From: an archaeon
GTDB lineage: Archaea; Thermoproteota; Nitrososphaeria; Nitrososphaerales; Gagatemarchaeaceae
Assembly (NCBI GenBank): GCA_021786575.1
Contig: JAJYMY010000002.1
Coordinates: 372,001-436,000, forward strand
Direction of reading: 5' to 3'
Length of the DNA: 64,000 nt
Made by a program: the position numbers and the translations under genes. Of this stretch, positions 1-8,246 are shown piece by piece; within the stretch, counting starts at the first letter, position 1, and each line of letters opens with the position of its first letter. The notes beneath the pieces were generated by a model. It was not told the origin of the DNA and made no database searches. It saw nothing but the letters and a program-made list of their open reading frames with translations.

Positions 1-1284
1 CACAGGGAGCGTCGGCGACCCTGTGACGAATGCCGTGCAGACATCTGTCCCTCCGCTCAGTGACTCGAGCCAGACGCCATCCTTGACCTTCGCGTACACC
101 CATTCGAATCCGTCAGTCGAGAGGGGCGACCCGGTCGAGCCTATCCCCCTCAAAGTGCTCAGGCTGAACGAACCTCGCGGTTCGACCCGCGCTTTCATGC
201 AGGCGGAGATGTAGGCCGCGCTTGTCCCCATATACGTCGTCTCTGTCTCTTCCATCAAGGACCACAGAGAATCAGGGCGAGGCCAGGCGGGGTGGCCGTT
301 GTATAGGACGAGGGTGGCTCCGTGCAGGAGCCCCCCCAAGAGGTAGTTCCACATCATCCACCCTGTCGTGGTGTACCAGAAGAAGCGGTCCCCCTCCCTT
401 ATGTCGTTGTGCAGGGCGAGGGACTTCAGGAGCTCGACTAGTATCCCACCATGCGAGTGCACTATCGGCTTCGGGAGCCCGGTGGTCCCAGACGAGTACA
501 GGATCCACAGCGGGTGCTCGAAGGGGACGAACTCGTGGTCGAGCTTCTCCTTGCCTCCCGTCGCCTCCTCCCAAGCATCTGAGCCAGCTAATCCTCTCCC
601 CTTGCTTCCCCCAGACACGGAGATGACCTTCTTTATGCTTGGGATGGACTTCACGATGGAGGAGACATCGTCCGCTCTGTCGGTCCACTTCCCGCCGTAG
701 CTGTAGCCGTCGGTGGCAATCAGAACCTTAGGTCCTATCTGCCCGAACCTGTCTACAACTGATTGGGTCCCGAACTCTGGAGGGCTCCCAGACCAGATGG
801 CTCCGACGCTCGCGGCGGCCAGGACACCTACTATCGCTTCGGGCCCGTTCGGAAGGTATCCCGCAACCCTGTCTCCTCGCCCCACACCTGAATCCCTCAG
901 GGTTCTGGCGAGGGCCGCCGTCTTCCGCTCGAGCTCCTGCCAGGCAACTACTTTCCCCTGCGCCCTCTCCCCTCTGCAGATGAGCGCCGGCCCATCCCTC
1001 CCCTTCGCGAACACTCGCTCTGCGAAGTTGAGCTCTGCCCCATCGAACCACTTCGCCCCCGGCATCTTGCGCTCTGCGAGCACCGGATAGTCCGCGCCTG
1101 CGACGTCAAAGTACTTCCAGATGGACCCCCAGAACCCTTCCAGGTCGTCCACGGACCATCGCCAGAGCTCGTCGTACCCTTCGAAGCTGGACCCCCTCTT
1201 TTCCAGCCATTTCATGTACGCCGACATGGCCGTCCGCCTGACGAGGCCCGGGTCGGGTTCCCAGAGCAGCCTTCCCTCGCGCAT
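1..1284 (-). CDS. Acetoacetate-CoA ligase (AMP-forming), C-terminus cut off by window edge
   Basis: Reading the minus strand from the ATG at 1284 gives an open frame that runs off the left edge, so about 428 residues of a usual ~650 are present. The N-terminus (MREGRLLWEP, then a Trp-rich LWRWSVDD and FWGSIWKYFDV stretch) is typical of acetoacetyl-CoA synthetases. The adenylate-forming motif YSSGTTGLPKPIVHSHGG and the following WMMWNYLLGGL region fit the ANL superfamily. It should convert acetoacetate, ATP and CoA to acetoacetyl-CoA in the cytoplasm. A GTG at 1293, three codons upstream (MKPMREG), is an equally possible start. It lies 68 nt downstream of the CPBP gene on the same strand. Propionyl- or acetyl-CoA synthetase is less likely given the N-terminal sequence. 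Confidence 0.85.
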   Translation of the reverse strand, partial: MREGRLLWEPDPGLVRRTAMSAYMKWLEKRGSSFEGYDELWRWSVDDLEGFWGSIWKYFDVAGADYPVLAERKMPGAKWFDGAELNFAERVFAKGRDGPALICRGERAQGKVVAWQELERKTAALARTLRDSGVGRGDRVAGYLPNGPEAIVGVLAAASVGAIWSGSPPEFGTQSVVDRFGQIGPKVLIATDGYSYGGKWTDRADDVSSIVKSIPSIKKVISVSGGSKGRGLAGSDAWEEATGGKEKLDHEFVPFEHPLWILYSSGTTGLPKPIVHSHGGILVELLKSLALHNDIREGDRFFWYTTTGWMMWNYLLGGLLHGATLVLYNGHPAWPRPDSLWSLMEETETTYMGTSAAYISACMKARVEPRGSFSLSTLRGIGSTGSPLSTDGFEWVYAKVKDGVWLESLSGGTDVCTAFVTGSPTLPV

Positions 1285-1352
1285 TGGCTTCACGCCCCCG
1301 CGCCTTCCGGTCGTTATAAGCGAGCGGAGGCAGGCGGCGTCTCCTTCGTAGC

Positions 1353-1970
1353 TCACCTTATCGGCGCGACCATGAATATAGCGATGTCCCACACGAAGTG
1401 GCTGAGCACGCTCGAGCTCAGGTCACCCGTCCGATAGTAGGTGAGCCCCCAGACAGAGTCGGCTAAGAAGGTCGCGACCACCCAGAGGATATTGAGGCTC
1501 GCGGCGTGTATCAGTGCGTCCACCGCCGCCACGGCGAAGGGGGCCGCCCCCCCGAGCCTCGGCGAGGCGTGCGCCTGCAGAGTCCCTCTGAAGTACGACT
1601 CGAAGCCGAGCGAGTCGCAGGCTAGCACGAGGACTTGGAGAGGGACCGGGTTCCCAGAGGAAGCTATCAGCGCGTAGATCGACGTCTCCGCCTGGGCTCC
1701 GACTCCAAGAGGATGGAACGCCGCGATAGCCAGGTTCCCTGCATAGAACAGCGCGTAGAGCCCGGCGGCAGAGGTCACCCCCAGAGCCAGGGTCCAGGCG
1801 CGGGGGGAGTAGAGCTTGCGGTACCCTCCCGAGGCGACGGCCACCGCTCCCATGCACCCCGTGGCCACGAACGTAGACAGGGCGAAGTCCCTCCCAGGGA
1901 GGACGAAGAGGGGGGCCATCCCGACCGCCACGATCGTCAGGCCAAGCGCGACCCTCCTGCTCTTCCTCAA
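1353..1970 (-). CDS. CPBP-family intramembrane metalloprotease-like protein
   Basis: This 205-residue polytopic membrane protein has about six hydrophobic segments. The CPBP (CAAX protease and bacteriocin-processing) hallmarks are visible in order: FESYFRG (motif 1), ALIHAAS (motif 2) and LSHFVWD (motif 3). Motif 1 normally begins with two glutamates, but here the first is Phe and only the second Glu remains, so activity is uncertain. The start is a TTG at 1970. A TATA-like TTTAAC (minus strand) near 1993-1999 lies about 26 nt upstream, consistent with a leaderless transcript. The substrate is unknown; family members cleave prenylated or other membrane-anchored proteins. Confidence 0.75.
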   Translation of the reverse strand: MRKSRRVALGLTIVAVGMAPLFVLPGRDFALSTFVATGCMGAVAVASGGYRKLYSPRAWTLALGVTSAAGLYALFYAGNLAIAAFHPLGVGAQAETSIYALIASSGNPVPLQVLVLACDSLGFESYFRGTLQAHASPRLGGAAPFAVAAVDALIHAASLNILWVVATFLADSVWGLTYYRTGDLSSSVLSHFVWDIAIFMVAPIR

Positions 1971-2065
1971 CCTGCGCCGCCGGGGCTGACTGTGTTAAAT
2001 CCCCATCGCACGGCCTCATGCGCCGCCAGTTACCTTACATCGCGGAGGGGTTCTACCAATCTTAA

Positions 2066-2089
2066 TATTACCACCGACGTGTGGTAATA
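2066..2089. promoter_or_regulatory. Operator-like palindrome upstream of the UbiA gene (copy 1)
   Basis: A perfect 9-bp inverted repeat, TATTACCAC, six bases, GTGGTAATA, ends five bases before the ATG at 2095. An AT-rich TATA-like stretch (2061-2070) overlaps its left arm. A near-identical element with the same 6-nt spacer sits at 4014-4035 before the LLM oxidoreductase, which makes this a strong candidate binding site for one shared regulator. Confidence 0.7.
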
Positions 2090-2094
2090 ATAGC

Positions 2095-3024
2095 ATGTTC
2101 AGCACGAGGGCCGTTGGCCACCCCCGAGGCCTCAGCGTCAGGACAGCATTCCTTTCAGCCAGGCCATGGTCCTTCACTATGACGTTCTCCTCTGTCACGC
2201 TCGGCACCCTCCTCGCCGCGCTCGAAGGGAAGGCCGACCTCCTGCTCTACTTCCTCACGCTCGGGGGGATGGTCGCCTTCCACGCGGCTACCAACATCCT
2301 CAACGACTACTTCGACGTGAAGCACGGAGTAGACAAGGAGGGCGCGCCTACGACGAGGTACAGGCTGCACCCAGGAGCCGAAGGGGAGGTCCCGCTCTCG
2401 ACCATACTCGACTTCTCACTGGCCCTCTACGCTGTCACCCTCGCAGCTGCCGCTTACCTTGCGTTGGTGTCCGGGCCTGCAATCCTGATCATCACGGGCG
2501 CGGGGGTGCTGGGGAGCGTCCTCTACACATCCGACCCTGTCGTCCTGAAGGCCAGGGGAGCCGGCGAAGTCACTGTGTTCGTGATGTGGGGGCTCCTAAT
2601 CCCCCTGGGCGCATACGTCGTGCAGACGCGGGCGCTCTCCTGGGTTCCGATGGTCGGGGCGATCCCCGTCGGCCTCTTCGTAGCCCTGGTCCTGCTCGCG
2701 AACAACATAAGGGACATAAGCTACGACGGCTCTGTCAACACGAGGACTATCGCCGTCAGGCTGGGAGAGAGGACGGCTTCCAGGGTCTACGGGTGGCTTC
2801 TCGCCCTCGCTTACATCATCGTCTTAGGGGAAGTCCTGTCGGGGTTTGTCAGCGCTTGGTCGCTCCTGGTCCTGCTCACGCTCCCGGGGGCCGTGCCGCT
2901 TTGGAAGATGTTCAGGGGACCTGTCCCGGACGACGCCGACCCTAAGACAGCGGCGCTGGCGTTGCAGTTCGCCGTGTTGTATATGGTGTCTCTAGTCCTG
3001 TCAATCTACTTGCCGGTGTTCTAG
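2095..3024 (+). CDS. UbiA-family prenyltransferase, MenA-like
   Basis: This 309-residue integral membrane protein has eight to nine hydrophobic helices. Both Asp-rich prenyl-diphosphate/Mg2+ motifs of the UbiA superfamily are present: NILNDYFDVKHG near residue 67 and NNIRDISYD near residue 203. The overall sequence is closest in feel to 1,4-dihydroxy-2-naphthoate polyprenyltransferase (MenA), which attaches the isoprenoid tail of menaquinone. A menaquinone role agrees with the Etf:quinone-type oxidoreductase and the PDWY-type cytochrome b in this window. Other UbiA activities (geranylgeranylglyceryl phosphate synthase-like or heme O synthase) are less likely. Its stop overlaps the LLM gene stop by 4 bp (tail to tail), and a palindromic operator lies directly upstream. 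Confidence 0.8.
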   Translation: MFSTRAVGHPRGLSVRTAFLSARPWSFTMTFSSVTLGTLLAALEGKADLLLYFLTLGGMVAFHAATNILNDYFDVKHGVDKEGAPTTRYRLHPGAEGEVPLSTILDFSLALYAVTLAAAAYLALVSGPAILIITGAGVLGSVLYTSDPVVLKARGAGEVTVFVMWGLLIPLGAYVVQTRALSWVPMVGAIPVGLFVALVLLANNIRDISYDGSVNTRTIAVRLGERTASRVYGWLLALAYIIVLGEVLSGFVSAWSLLVLLTLPGAVPLWKMFRGPVPDDADPKTAALALQFAVLYMVSLVLSIYLPVF

Positions 3025-4010
3025 CCGCCTGGCGCGAGCTCGCTCAAAGCCAAGCCTACGTCCCCTATCGGCATTAGGATTGGGAGCGTGACCCCCGCCT
3101 TCATGTACTCGCCCACCCTGGCGAGCGCGTGGTCGGGGGTCCCCGTGACCGTGAGCGCTTCGATCGCAGCTTCGGGGATCAGCCTCCTCGCCCCCACCTC
3201 GTCCCCTCTCCTCCACGCCTCCCTCATCGGCCGGAGGTCCTCCTCACCCACTCCGTAGGGCGCGAGTGACTCGGGCTTGACAACCTCGGCCAGTTGATAG
3301 ACGAAGAAGTAATAGTCCTTCACGGCCTTCGCCGCCATGACCGGGTCCCTATCGACCGAGGTGAGCATGTATGAAGCCCTCTCCACAGCGTGGCCTCTCT
3401 TCGCTTCCCCTCGCCTGACCTTTTCCACCATCTCCCCCGTCGCCAGGACCGTGCTAAGCGCAGGTGAGAGTATCACGCCGTCCGCGACGGTGGCCGCGAA
3501 CTCCTGGGTCTTCGGCGAAAGGGAGGCGATGAAGATCGGAACCCTCCGGTCGACCTTGAAGCCGAGGGTCAGGCCGTGTACTTGGAAGAAGTCGCCGTCG
3601 AAGTCGACTTCCCCCCCTTCCCAGACTGACCTGACCACCTCGACGTACTCCCTTATCCTGCGGATAGGCTTGGTCTCTCCGACGGGGAATATCCGATGCC
3701 CGATGAGCGGGATGGTGGGGAAGCTCCCGAGCCCGAGCCCCAGGGTCACCCTCCCGCCTGACAGCTCGGAAAGCGTGGCGAACGTCGTCGCGGCGGTGAC
3801 AGGGTGGCGGGTGAACGTGTTGATCACGCCGGAGCCGAGCCCAATCCTCCTGGTCCCGGACGCCATCGCCGACATGTACGTGACCACGTCCCTCTGGTAC
3901 AGGCTCTCGTGAACCCAGACCGAGTCGTAGCCGAGGGATTCTGCGCGCGACGCCTGAGCCACCGCGGCCTGCACGCTGAGCACCGGGTTGAAACCCACGG
4001 CGAGCTTCAC
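3021..4010 (-). CDS. LLM-class flavin/F420-dependent oxidoreductase (Mer-like)
   Basis: This 329-residue protein belongs to the luciferase-like monooxygenase family. It opens with the first beta strand MKLAVGFNP, contains the conserved SLGYDSVWVHE segment, and carries the cofactor-loop region GRVTLGLGLGSFPTIPLIGH typical of F420-dependent members related to methylenetetrahydromethanopterin reductase. It is predicted to be a soluble TIM-barrel hydride-transfer enzyme; its substrate cannot be told from sequence. The start is a GTG at 4010. A palindrome matching the one before the UbiA gene lies at 4014-4035, so the two convergent genes are probably co-regulated. The TrmB-like regulator gene lies immediately upstream on the same strand. 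Confidence 0.8.
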   Translation of the reverse strand: MKLAVGFNPVLSVQAAVAQASRAESLGYDSVWVHESLYQRDVVTYMSAMASGTRRIGLGSGVINTFTRHPVTAATTFATLSELSGGRVTLGLGLGSFPTIPLIGHRIFPVGETKPIRRIREYVEVVRSVWEGGEVDFDGDFFQVHGLTLGFKVDRRVPIFIASLSPKTQEFAATVADGVILSPALSTVLATGEMVEKVRRGEAKRGHAVERASYMLTSVDRDPVMAAKAVKDYYFFVYQLAEVVKPESLAPYGVGEEDLRPMREAWRRGDEVGARRLIPEAAIEALTVTGTPDHALARVGEYMKAGVTLPILMPIGDVGLALSELAPGG

Positions 4011-4013
4011 ACG

Positions 4014-4035
4014 ATTACTACTATACGGTGGTAAT
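4014..4035. promoter_or_regulatory. Operator-like palindrome upstream of the LLM oxidoreductase (copy 2)
   Basis: ATTACTAC, six bases, GTGGTAAT forms an inverted repeat with one mismatch. Arms and spacer length match the perfect palindrome at 2066-2089. It ends four bases from the GTG start at 4010 and overlaps the stop codon of the TrmB-like gene, the same spacing to a start codon as copy 1. Confidence 0.65.
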
Positions 4036-4808
4036 TAGAGGTTGCCCCGGAGAGGCCTGGCTGCCCTCCACTGTTGGTCGAGCGACTCCATCACCGACTG
4101 GGCGAACGAGGGGCTCCTCACCCAAATGGCAACGGCCGCGAATGACTCGTCCCTCCCCCTCGCCGGCACCCCGATTATGACCCCGCCCCTATCCCCTGCC
4201 ATCATGTCGAGCAGCACGCCGTCAGAGCGGCGGACCTCCAGCCCCTTCTCTCCGGCCTCCCGAAGCTCGGCCCGGGAGAGCCTCTGGTTCGCCGGGACCA
4301 GCAGTTTCACTTGCTTCGGCCTCCTGCTCGCCTGCCCCAATACTCCTAGGAAGGCTGCCTTGGCCGCCAGCCCCTTCCTGACGAGGAGGAACGCCTCGTC
4401 GGAACGTCGCAGGACTTCCAGGAACGCCGCTGTTATGCTGTCGAGTCCCTTCAGCATCACGGGCTCCTGCTCCCCATCTACCGGCCGCGCGAGAGGCTCC
4501 AGCTCCCTGACTATCTTCCGCATCGCCGATTGCCGCCCTTCGAGCCCTGCTTCGAAGTCGGAGACGAATTTGGCCAACCTCGAACCAAGGGCCGCCGAGG
4601 GGGTCGCGGACTTGTAGACGCCGTCCGACTCCATCACGAAACCCTTCTGCTCGAGGGAACGGAGGGTGTCGTAAGTCCGCGACTGCGGGACCCCCGACGC
4701 CTGGGCCGCCTCCCCTGCCTTCATCCCGCGGCCTAGGAGGGTGACGTACAGCTTCGACTCGTAGGAGTTCAGGCCGAACGCCTTCCTGAGGAGCTCCTCA
4801 GACTCCAT
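4035..4808 (-). CDS. TrmB-like transcriptional regulator
   Basis: This 257-residue protein has an N-terminal winged helix (about residues 1-75: LLRKAFGLNSYESKLYVTLL, then SGVPQSRTYDTLRSLEQKGFV) that is characteristic of the archaeal TrmB family. A coiled segment follows and then a C-terminal domain of the phospholipase-D-like TrmB sensor type. TrmB proteins bind palindromic sites in archaeal promoters and respond to small effectors. Because the gene sits directly before the LLM oxidoreductase, whose operator overlaps this stop codon, it is the best local candidate for binding the two palindromes at 2066 and 4014. That link is inference. No copy of the palindrome was seen before its own ATG at 4808. 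Confidence 0.8.
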   Translation of the reverse strand: MESEELLRKAFGLNSYESKLYVTLLGRGMKAGEAAQASGVPQSRTYDTLRSLEQKGFVMESDGVYKSATPSAALGSRLAKFVSDFEAGLEGRQSAMRKIVRELEPLARPVDGEQEPVMLKGLDSITAAFLEVLRRSDEAFLLVRKGLAAKAAFLGVLGQASRRPKQVKLLVPANQRLSRAELREAGEKGLEVRRSDGVLLDMMAGDRGGVIIGVPARGRDESFAAVAIWVRSPSFAQSVMESLDQQWRAARPLRGNL

Positions 4809-4853
4809 ATCAAGGGGGGCGACAGGCGATGATATAGGTGAGACAGCCGGGGT

Positions 4854-6224
4854 TTAGGCCATGACTTTCATCAACTTGAAAACCTCTCTCAGGTCATCGA
4901 CCTCTTCCAAGTTCCACAGGAGGTCGAGGAGCTCCCTCCGCCTCTCTGAGGAGAGCTTCCCCTCGGTGAGGGCCCTGAACTTCTGCTCCAGCTCTTCCCT
5001 CCCCATAGGGTCCAGGGGGTGACCCCTTGGGACGTCCACCTCCTTGGAAAAGACCGCGCCTGACTTCGTGACGACTGTCACCCTGTTTGCCATCCCCTGG
5101 GCGGGGTACATGGCCGTCAGCGTGGGGTCCTCCTTCACTTCCACTTTTCTCAGGAAGCGGAGGACCCGGGCTGATCTGAGGTTTCGCTCCGAATACGTCT
5201 CATTGTCTATCTTCCCCTCCAGGAGCGCCATGCCAACTATGTATGGTAGGCTGTGGTCCGCGGTCTCTTTGGTCCCCGGATGCCACTTCTCCGGGTCTTT
5301 GCCCAAAATCGTGTACCCTGCCTCGTGGGTCTCGACCAGGACTGACTTCGCTTCACCCGGGCCCTTCAGGTCCCCCCTTACGGCCAGCGCGGCCCAGATC
5401 GCCGATTGCGCATGATATTCGGCGGGCCAGTACTTCACGTACGTCTCGGGGACCTTGTATCTCCCTCCCCGCCCGCCGAACCCGCTGACGTCGAGGTCGA
5501 AGGGGCCCGACACCTGCCTGAAGAAGCCCATCTCTCCTTCAAAGACCGGCGAGGGCCCGGTCACTCCGTCTTTGGCCAGGGCGGCCGCGAAGACCCCGTT
5601 CCTCGCGGCGTTGGCGAAGGACGCGCCCTTCCACATCGACAGCTCTCCCGCCCTTACCTGGCGCATGGCTATGTGCCCGCTCACCGCGATGTTGACCGCC
5701 TGCTCCGCCTTCTTCGCGTCCAGGCCCATCAGCTTCGCCGCGGCGAGTGATGACGACACCAGCCCGTAGTTGACGTGGTCCCATCCCCGGTGCCTTATGT
5801 CGGCGGCGTCGCAGAGCCTGCACTGGACCTCGTAGGCTGCCACCGCCGCCGAGACGAGCTCCTTCCCCGTAGCGCCCTCGGACTCTGCCACCGCGAGGCA
5901 TGGCGCGATGTTGTCGCTTGGGTGGGCAGGCTCCCTCGAGAGGTAGGTGTCGTTGTAGTCAAAGTACCGCAGCATGAACCCGTTCACGAAGGTGGCAAGG
6001 TCGGGGGAGGTCCGCTTGCCTGTCCCGATGACGCTCGACGGGCCACCGCTCCTCAGGCCTAAGACCGCGCTCCTGGCCATCTCGATGGGTCTTTCGCCGA
6101 ACGCCCCTATGGCACACCCTATGGCGTCGACCACCCTGGCCTTCATCTCCTTGACTGTCCTTGGGTCGATGTTCCCGAACTTAGTCGAGGTCACGTAGTC
6201 TGCGAGGCGGCCCGCCAGGTCCAT
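4854..6224 (-). CDS. MmgE/PrpD-family protein (2-methylcitrate dehydratase-like)
   Basis: This 456-residue soluble protein has the usual length and architecture of the MmgE/PrpD family: an all-helical N-terminal domain (ADYVTSTKFGNIDP, then VVDAIGCAIGAFG) and later YDLVSS-type and KYWPAEYHAQSAIWAAL segments. Family members dehydrate 2-methylcitrate in propionate oxidation or act on related hydroxy acids such as cis-aconitate. No prpB or prpC lies nearby, so the substrate is open. Its ATG at 6224 diverges from the acyl-CoA dehydrogenase gene across 91 nt containing a TTCTC...GAGAA inverted repeat, suggesting shared control of acid and acyl-CoA breakdown. Confidence 0.8.
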   Translation of the reverse strand: MDLAGRLADYVTSTKFGNIDPRTVKEMKARVVDAIGCAIGAFGERPIEMARSAVLGLRSGGPSSVIGTGKRTSPDLATFVNGFMLRYFDYNDTYLSREPAHPSDNIAPCLAVAESEGATGKELVSAAVAAYEVQCRLCDAADIRHRGWDHVNYGLVSSSLAAAKLMGLDAKKAEQAVNIAVSGHIAMRQVRAGELSMWKGASFANAARNGVFAAALAKDGVTGPSPVFEGEMGFFRQVSGPFDLDVSGFGGRGGRYKVPETYVKYWPAEYHAQSAIWAALAVRGDLKGPGEAKSVLVETHEAGYTILGKDPEKWHPGTKETADHSLPYIVGMALLEGKIDNETYSERNLRSARVLRFLRKVEVKEDPTLTAMYPAQGMANRVTVVTKSGAVFSKEVDVPRGHPLDPMGREELEQKFRALTEGKLSSERRRELLDLLWNLEEVDDLREVFKLMKVMA

Positions 6225-6256
6225 AGCCCGCCGCCTGGGCTGAGCTCTTTTAGGAA

Positions 6257-6272
6257 TTCTCGTTAGTGAGAA
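6257..6272. promoter_or_regulatory. Inverted repeat between divergent MmgE/PrpD and acyl-CoA dehydrogenase genes
   Basis: TTCTC, six bases, GAGAA forms a perfect 16-bp palindromic element in the 91-nt divergent promoter region. A TATA-like GATTAAAT follows at about 6274-6281 for the plus-strand gene. The position fits an operator governing both genes, but no second copy was found in the window. Confidence 0.35.
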
Positions 6273-6315
6273 CGATTAAATCTCTGGAGGAGCCGGGAAC
6301 GCAAAGCGTCTCGCT

Positions 6316-7485
6316 TTGACGATATACACCGCCGAACACAAGCTGCTCATGCAGATGCTCCACCCGGCCAAGCACCAGGAATACTCCGATGTCCTCTCCT
6401 CCCTCGGATTATACATGGAGAAGGAGATACTCCCGCTCTCCCCGAAGCTGGACACCGGAGAGGCGGCTATGGCCGGGCCAAGGTCCGCTCTCCTCAAGCA
6501 GGGGATGAGCCTGATCCCGTTCCCCGCCGAGTACGGGGGGCTCGGGTTGCCCTTCTCGGTCTATGCTACCGCCGTGGAGCTCCTCGGCACCGCCGACGCT
6601 TCTATGGCCCTCAGCATTGAGATACACAACGCCGTGGCGGAGGGTGTTCTTAGGTTTGGGACCGAGTCGCAGCGCCAGCTCCACTTGCGGGGTATAATCT
6701 CAGGAAGGAAGCTGGCGTCGTTCGCGCTCACAGAGCCTGCGTCAGGCTCCGACGCGGGGAACATGGCCACGACAGCGGAGAAGCGCGCGGGGGAGTACAC
6801 GATCAACGGCTCTAAGATGTTCATCACCAACGCCGGGGAGGCGGATGTCTACCTCGTCTTCGCGAAGACCTCGAGGGGTCCCTCATGCTTCATGGTGGAG
6901 TCGCCTAGGGCGGGGCTGAAGTTCGGCGCCGAGCTGAAGAAGCTCGGGATGAGGGGCTCGAAGACGCGTGAGGTGATCTTCTCCGACTGCCGGATCCCCG
7001 AGGATAACCTCATCGGTGAGGAGGGAAAGGGGGCGGACTACGCGAAGGAGATCCTTCACGGGGCGAGGATAGTCGTCGCGGCGCTCAACGTCGGCATCGC
7101 CCAGCTCGCCTATGGGGAGGCGCTTGCCTACGCCCGGAAGAGGCGCGCGTTCGGCAAGGCCATAGCAGACTTCCAGCTGGTGAGGGCGAAGCTGGCAGAC
7201 ACCAAGATAGGGATCAGCGCGGGCCGGCTCCTCTACCTGTACGCGTCGAGGATCAAGGAGATGGGGGGTGACTACGCATCAGAGGCTTCGCAGGCTAAAG
7301 TGTACGCCACGGAGATGTCTCTGAGGGCGTGCGACGAAGCCATCCAGATCCACGGAGGGTACGGATACACCACCGACGACCTCCATAGGCACTGGAGGGA
7401 CGCCCGGCTCCTCACGATCGGCGAGGGGACTTCCGAGGTGCTCCGCATGCTGATAACCAGGCGGGAGCTGGCAAGGTCACAATGA
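6316..7485 (+). CDS. Acyl-CoA dehydrogenase
   Basis: This FAD enzyme has about 389 residues, the standard acyl-CoA dehydrogenase length. Signatures seen: FALTEPASGSDAGNM (flavin contact), INGSKMFITNAG, YAKKRRAFGKAIADFQ-type helix and the C-terminal QIHGGYGYTTDDLHRHWRDAR with the GEGTSEV motif. It should oxidise a saturated acyl-CoA and pass electrons to the EtfBA encoded next to it. The first possible start is a TTG at 6316; an ATG at 6349 (MQMLHPAKH) is the alternative. Its stop overlaps the EtfB start by 4 bp (ATGA), a sign of translational coupling. Acyl chain specificity cannot be read from the sequence. Confidence 0.9.
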   Translation: MTIYTAEHKLLMQMLHPAKHQEYSDVLSSLGLYMEKEILPLSPKLDTGEAAMAGPRSALLKQGMSLIPFPAEYGGLGLPFSVYATAVELLGTADASMALSIEIHNAVAEGVLRFGTESQRQLHLRGIISGRKLASFALTEPASGSDAGNMATTAEKRAGEYTINGSKMFITNAGEADVYLVFAKTSRGPSCFMVESPRAGLKFGAELKKLGMRGSKTREVIFSDCRIPEDNLIGEEGKGADYAKEILHGARIVVAALNVGIAQLAYGEALAYARKRRAFGKAIADFQLVRAKLADTKIGISAGRLLYLYASRIKEMGGDYASEASQAKVYATEMSLRACDEAIQIHGGYGYTTDDLHRHWRDARLLTIGEGTSEVLRMLITRRELARSQ

Positions 7486-8246
7486 AGATAGCGGTTTGCG
7501 TCAAACACGCCGTTGACGAGGCAGAGCTCAGGCTCGACACAGAGGGGAGGCCAGTCCTTGCGGGGGCCGCCGGGAAGATGAGCACTTTCGACAAGAATGC
7601 GGTAGAGGAAGGGCTCAGGCTGAAATCCGCCCACCAGGGGGAGGTCGTTGTCTTCGTGGTGGGCGCTGCTGAATCGAAGAAGACCCTGAAAGAGGCCCTC
7701 GCCATGGGTGCCGACAGGGGTGTGTTTGTCGCCGCCGACCCGTTGGTCATAGACGCGCTGCGCACCGCTAGCATGCTCGCCGCGGCGATCAGGAGGTCCG
7801 GGCCCTATGACGTGGTCATATGCTCGGAAGGTTCGTCTGACACCTACACCGGCCAAGTCCCCCCGATGCTGGGGGAGCTCCTAGGGGTGGCCTATGTCGG
7901 CTACGCCAGGAAGATAGAGGTGACCGGTGGGTCGGCGAGGGTGGAGCGCTCCCTCGAGGACAGCGTCGAGGCCGTCGAGACATCCGTCCCCTTCGCGGTG
8001 TCCGTGGTGAGCGAGATCAACGAACCGCGCTACCCGACGCTCGTCCAGATAATGCAGGCATCAAAGAAGCCCATCGAGGAGCTCAACGGCGGCGAGATCG
8101 CTCCTCCCGGGACCATCAGCGGGGTCGAGGTGGTCTCGATGTCGTCCCAGCCGTCGACGAGGAAGCACGTAATGATAGAAGGGGGGCCCGACGAGGCCGC
8201 CGCCAAGCTACTGGATGCGCTTTCGAGGGAGGGCGTCTTGAAGTGA
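7482..8246 (+). CDS. etfB: Electron transfer flavoprotein, beta subunit
   Basis: This 254-residue protein begins MKIAVCVKHAVDEAELRLD and contains the MGADRGVFV and GELLGVAYVGYARKIE segments typical of EtfB (FixA family). It forms a heterodimer with EtfA, holding FAD and a nucleotide, and accepts electrons from acyl-CoA dehydrogenases. It overlaps both neighbours by 4 bp, so dehydrogenase, EtfB and EtfA form a tight operon. It appears to be a classical non-bifurcating form, because it is paired with a dedicated dehydrogenase and a membrane oxidoreductase; the local sequence does not prove that. Confidence 0.9.
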   Translation: MKIAVCVKHAVDEAELRLDTEGRPVLAGAAGKMSTFDKNAVEEGLRLKSAHQGEVVVFVVGAAESKKTLKEALAMGADRGVFVAADPLVIDALRTASMLAAAIRRSGPYDVVICSEGSSDTYTGQVPPMLGELLGVAYVGYARKIEVTGGSARVERSLEDSVEAVETSVPFAVSVVSEINEPRYPTLVQIMQASKKPIEELNGGEIAPPGTISGVEVVSMSSQPSTRKHVMIEGGPDEAAAKLLDALSREGVLK

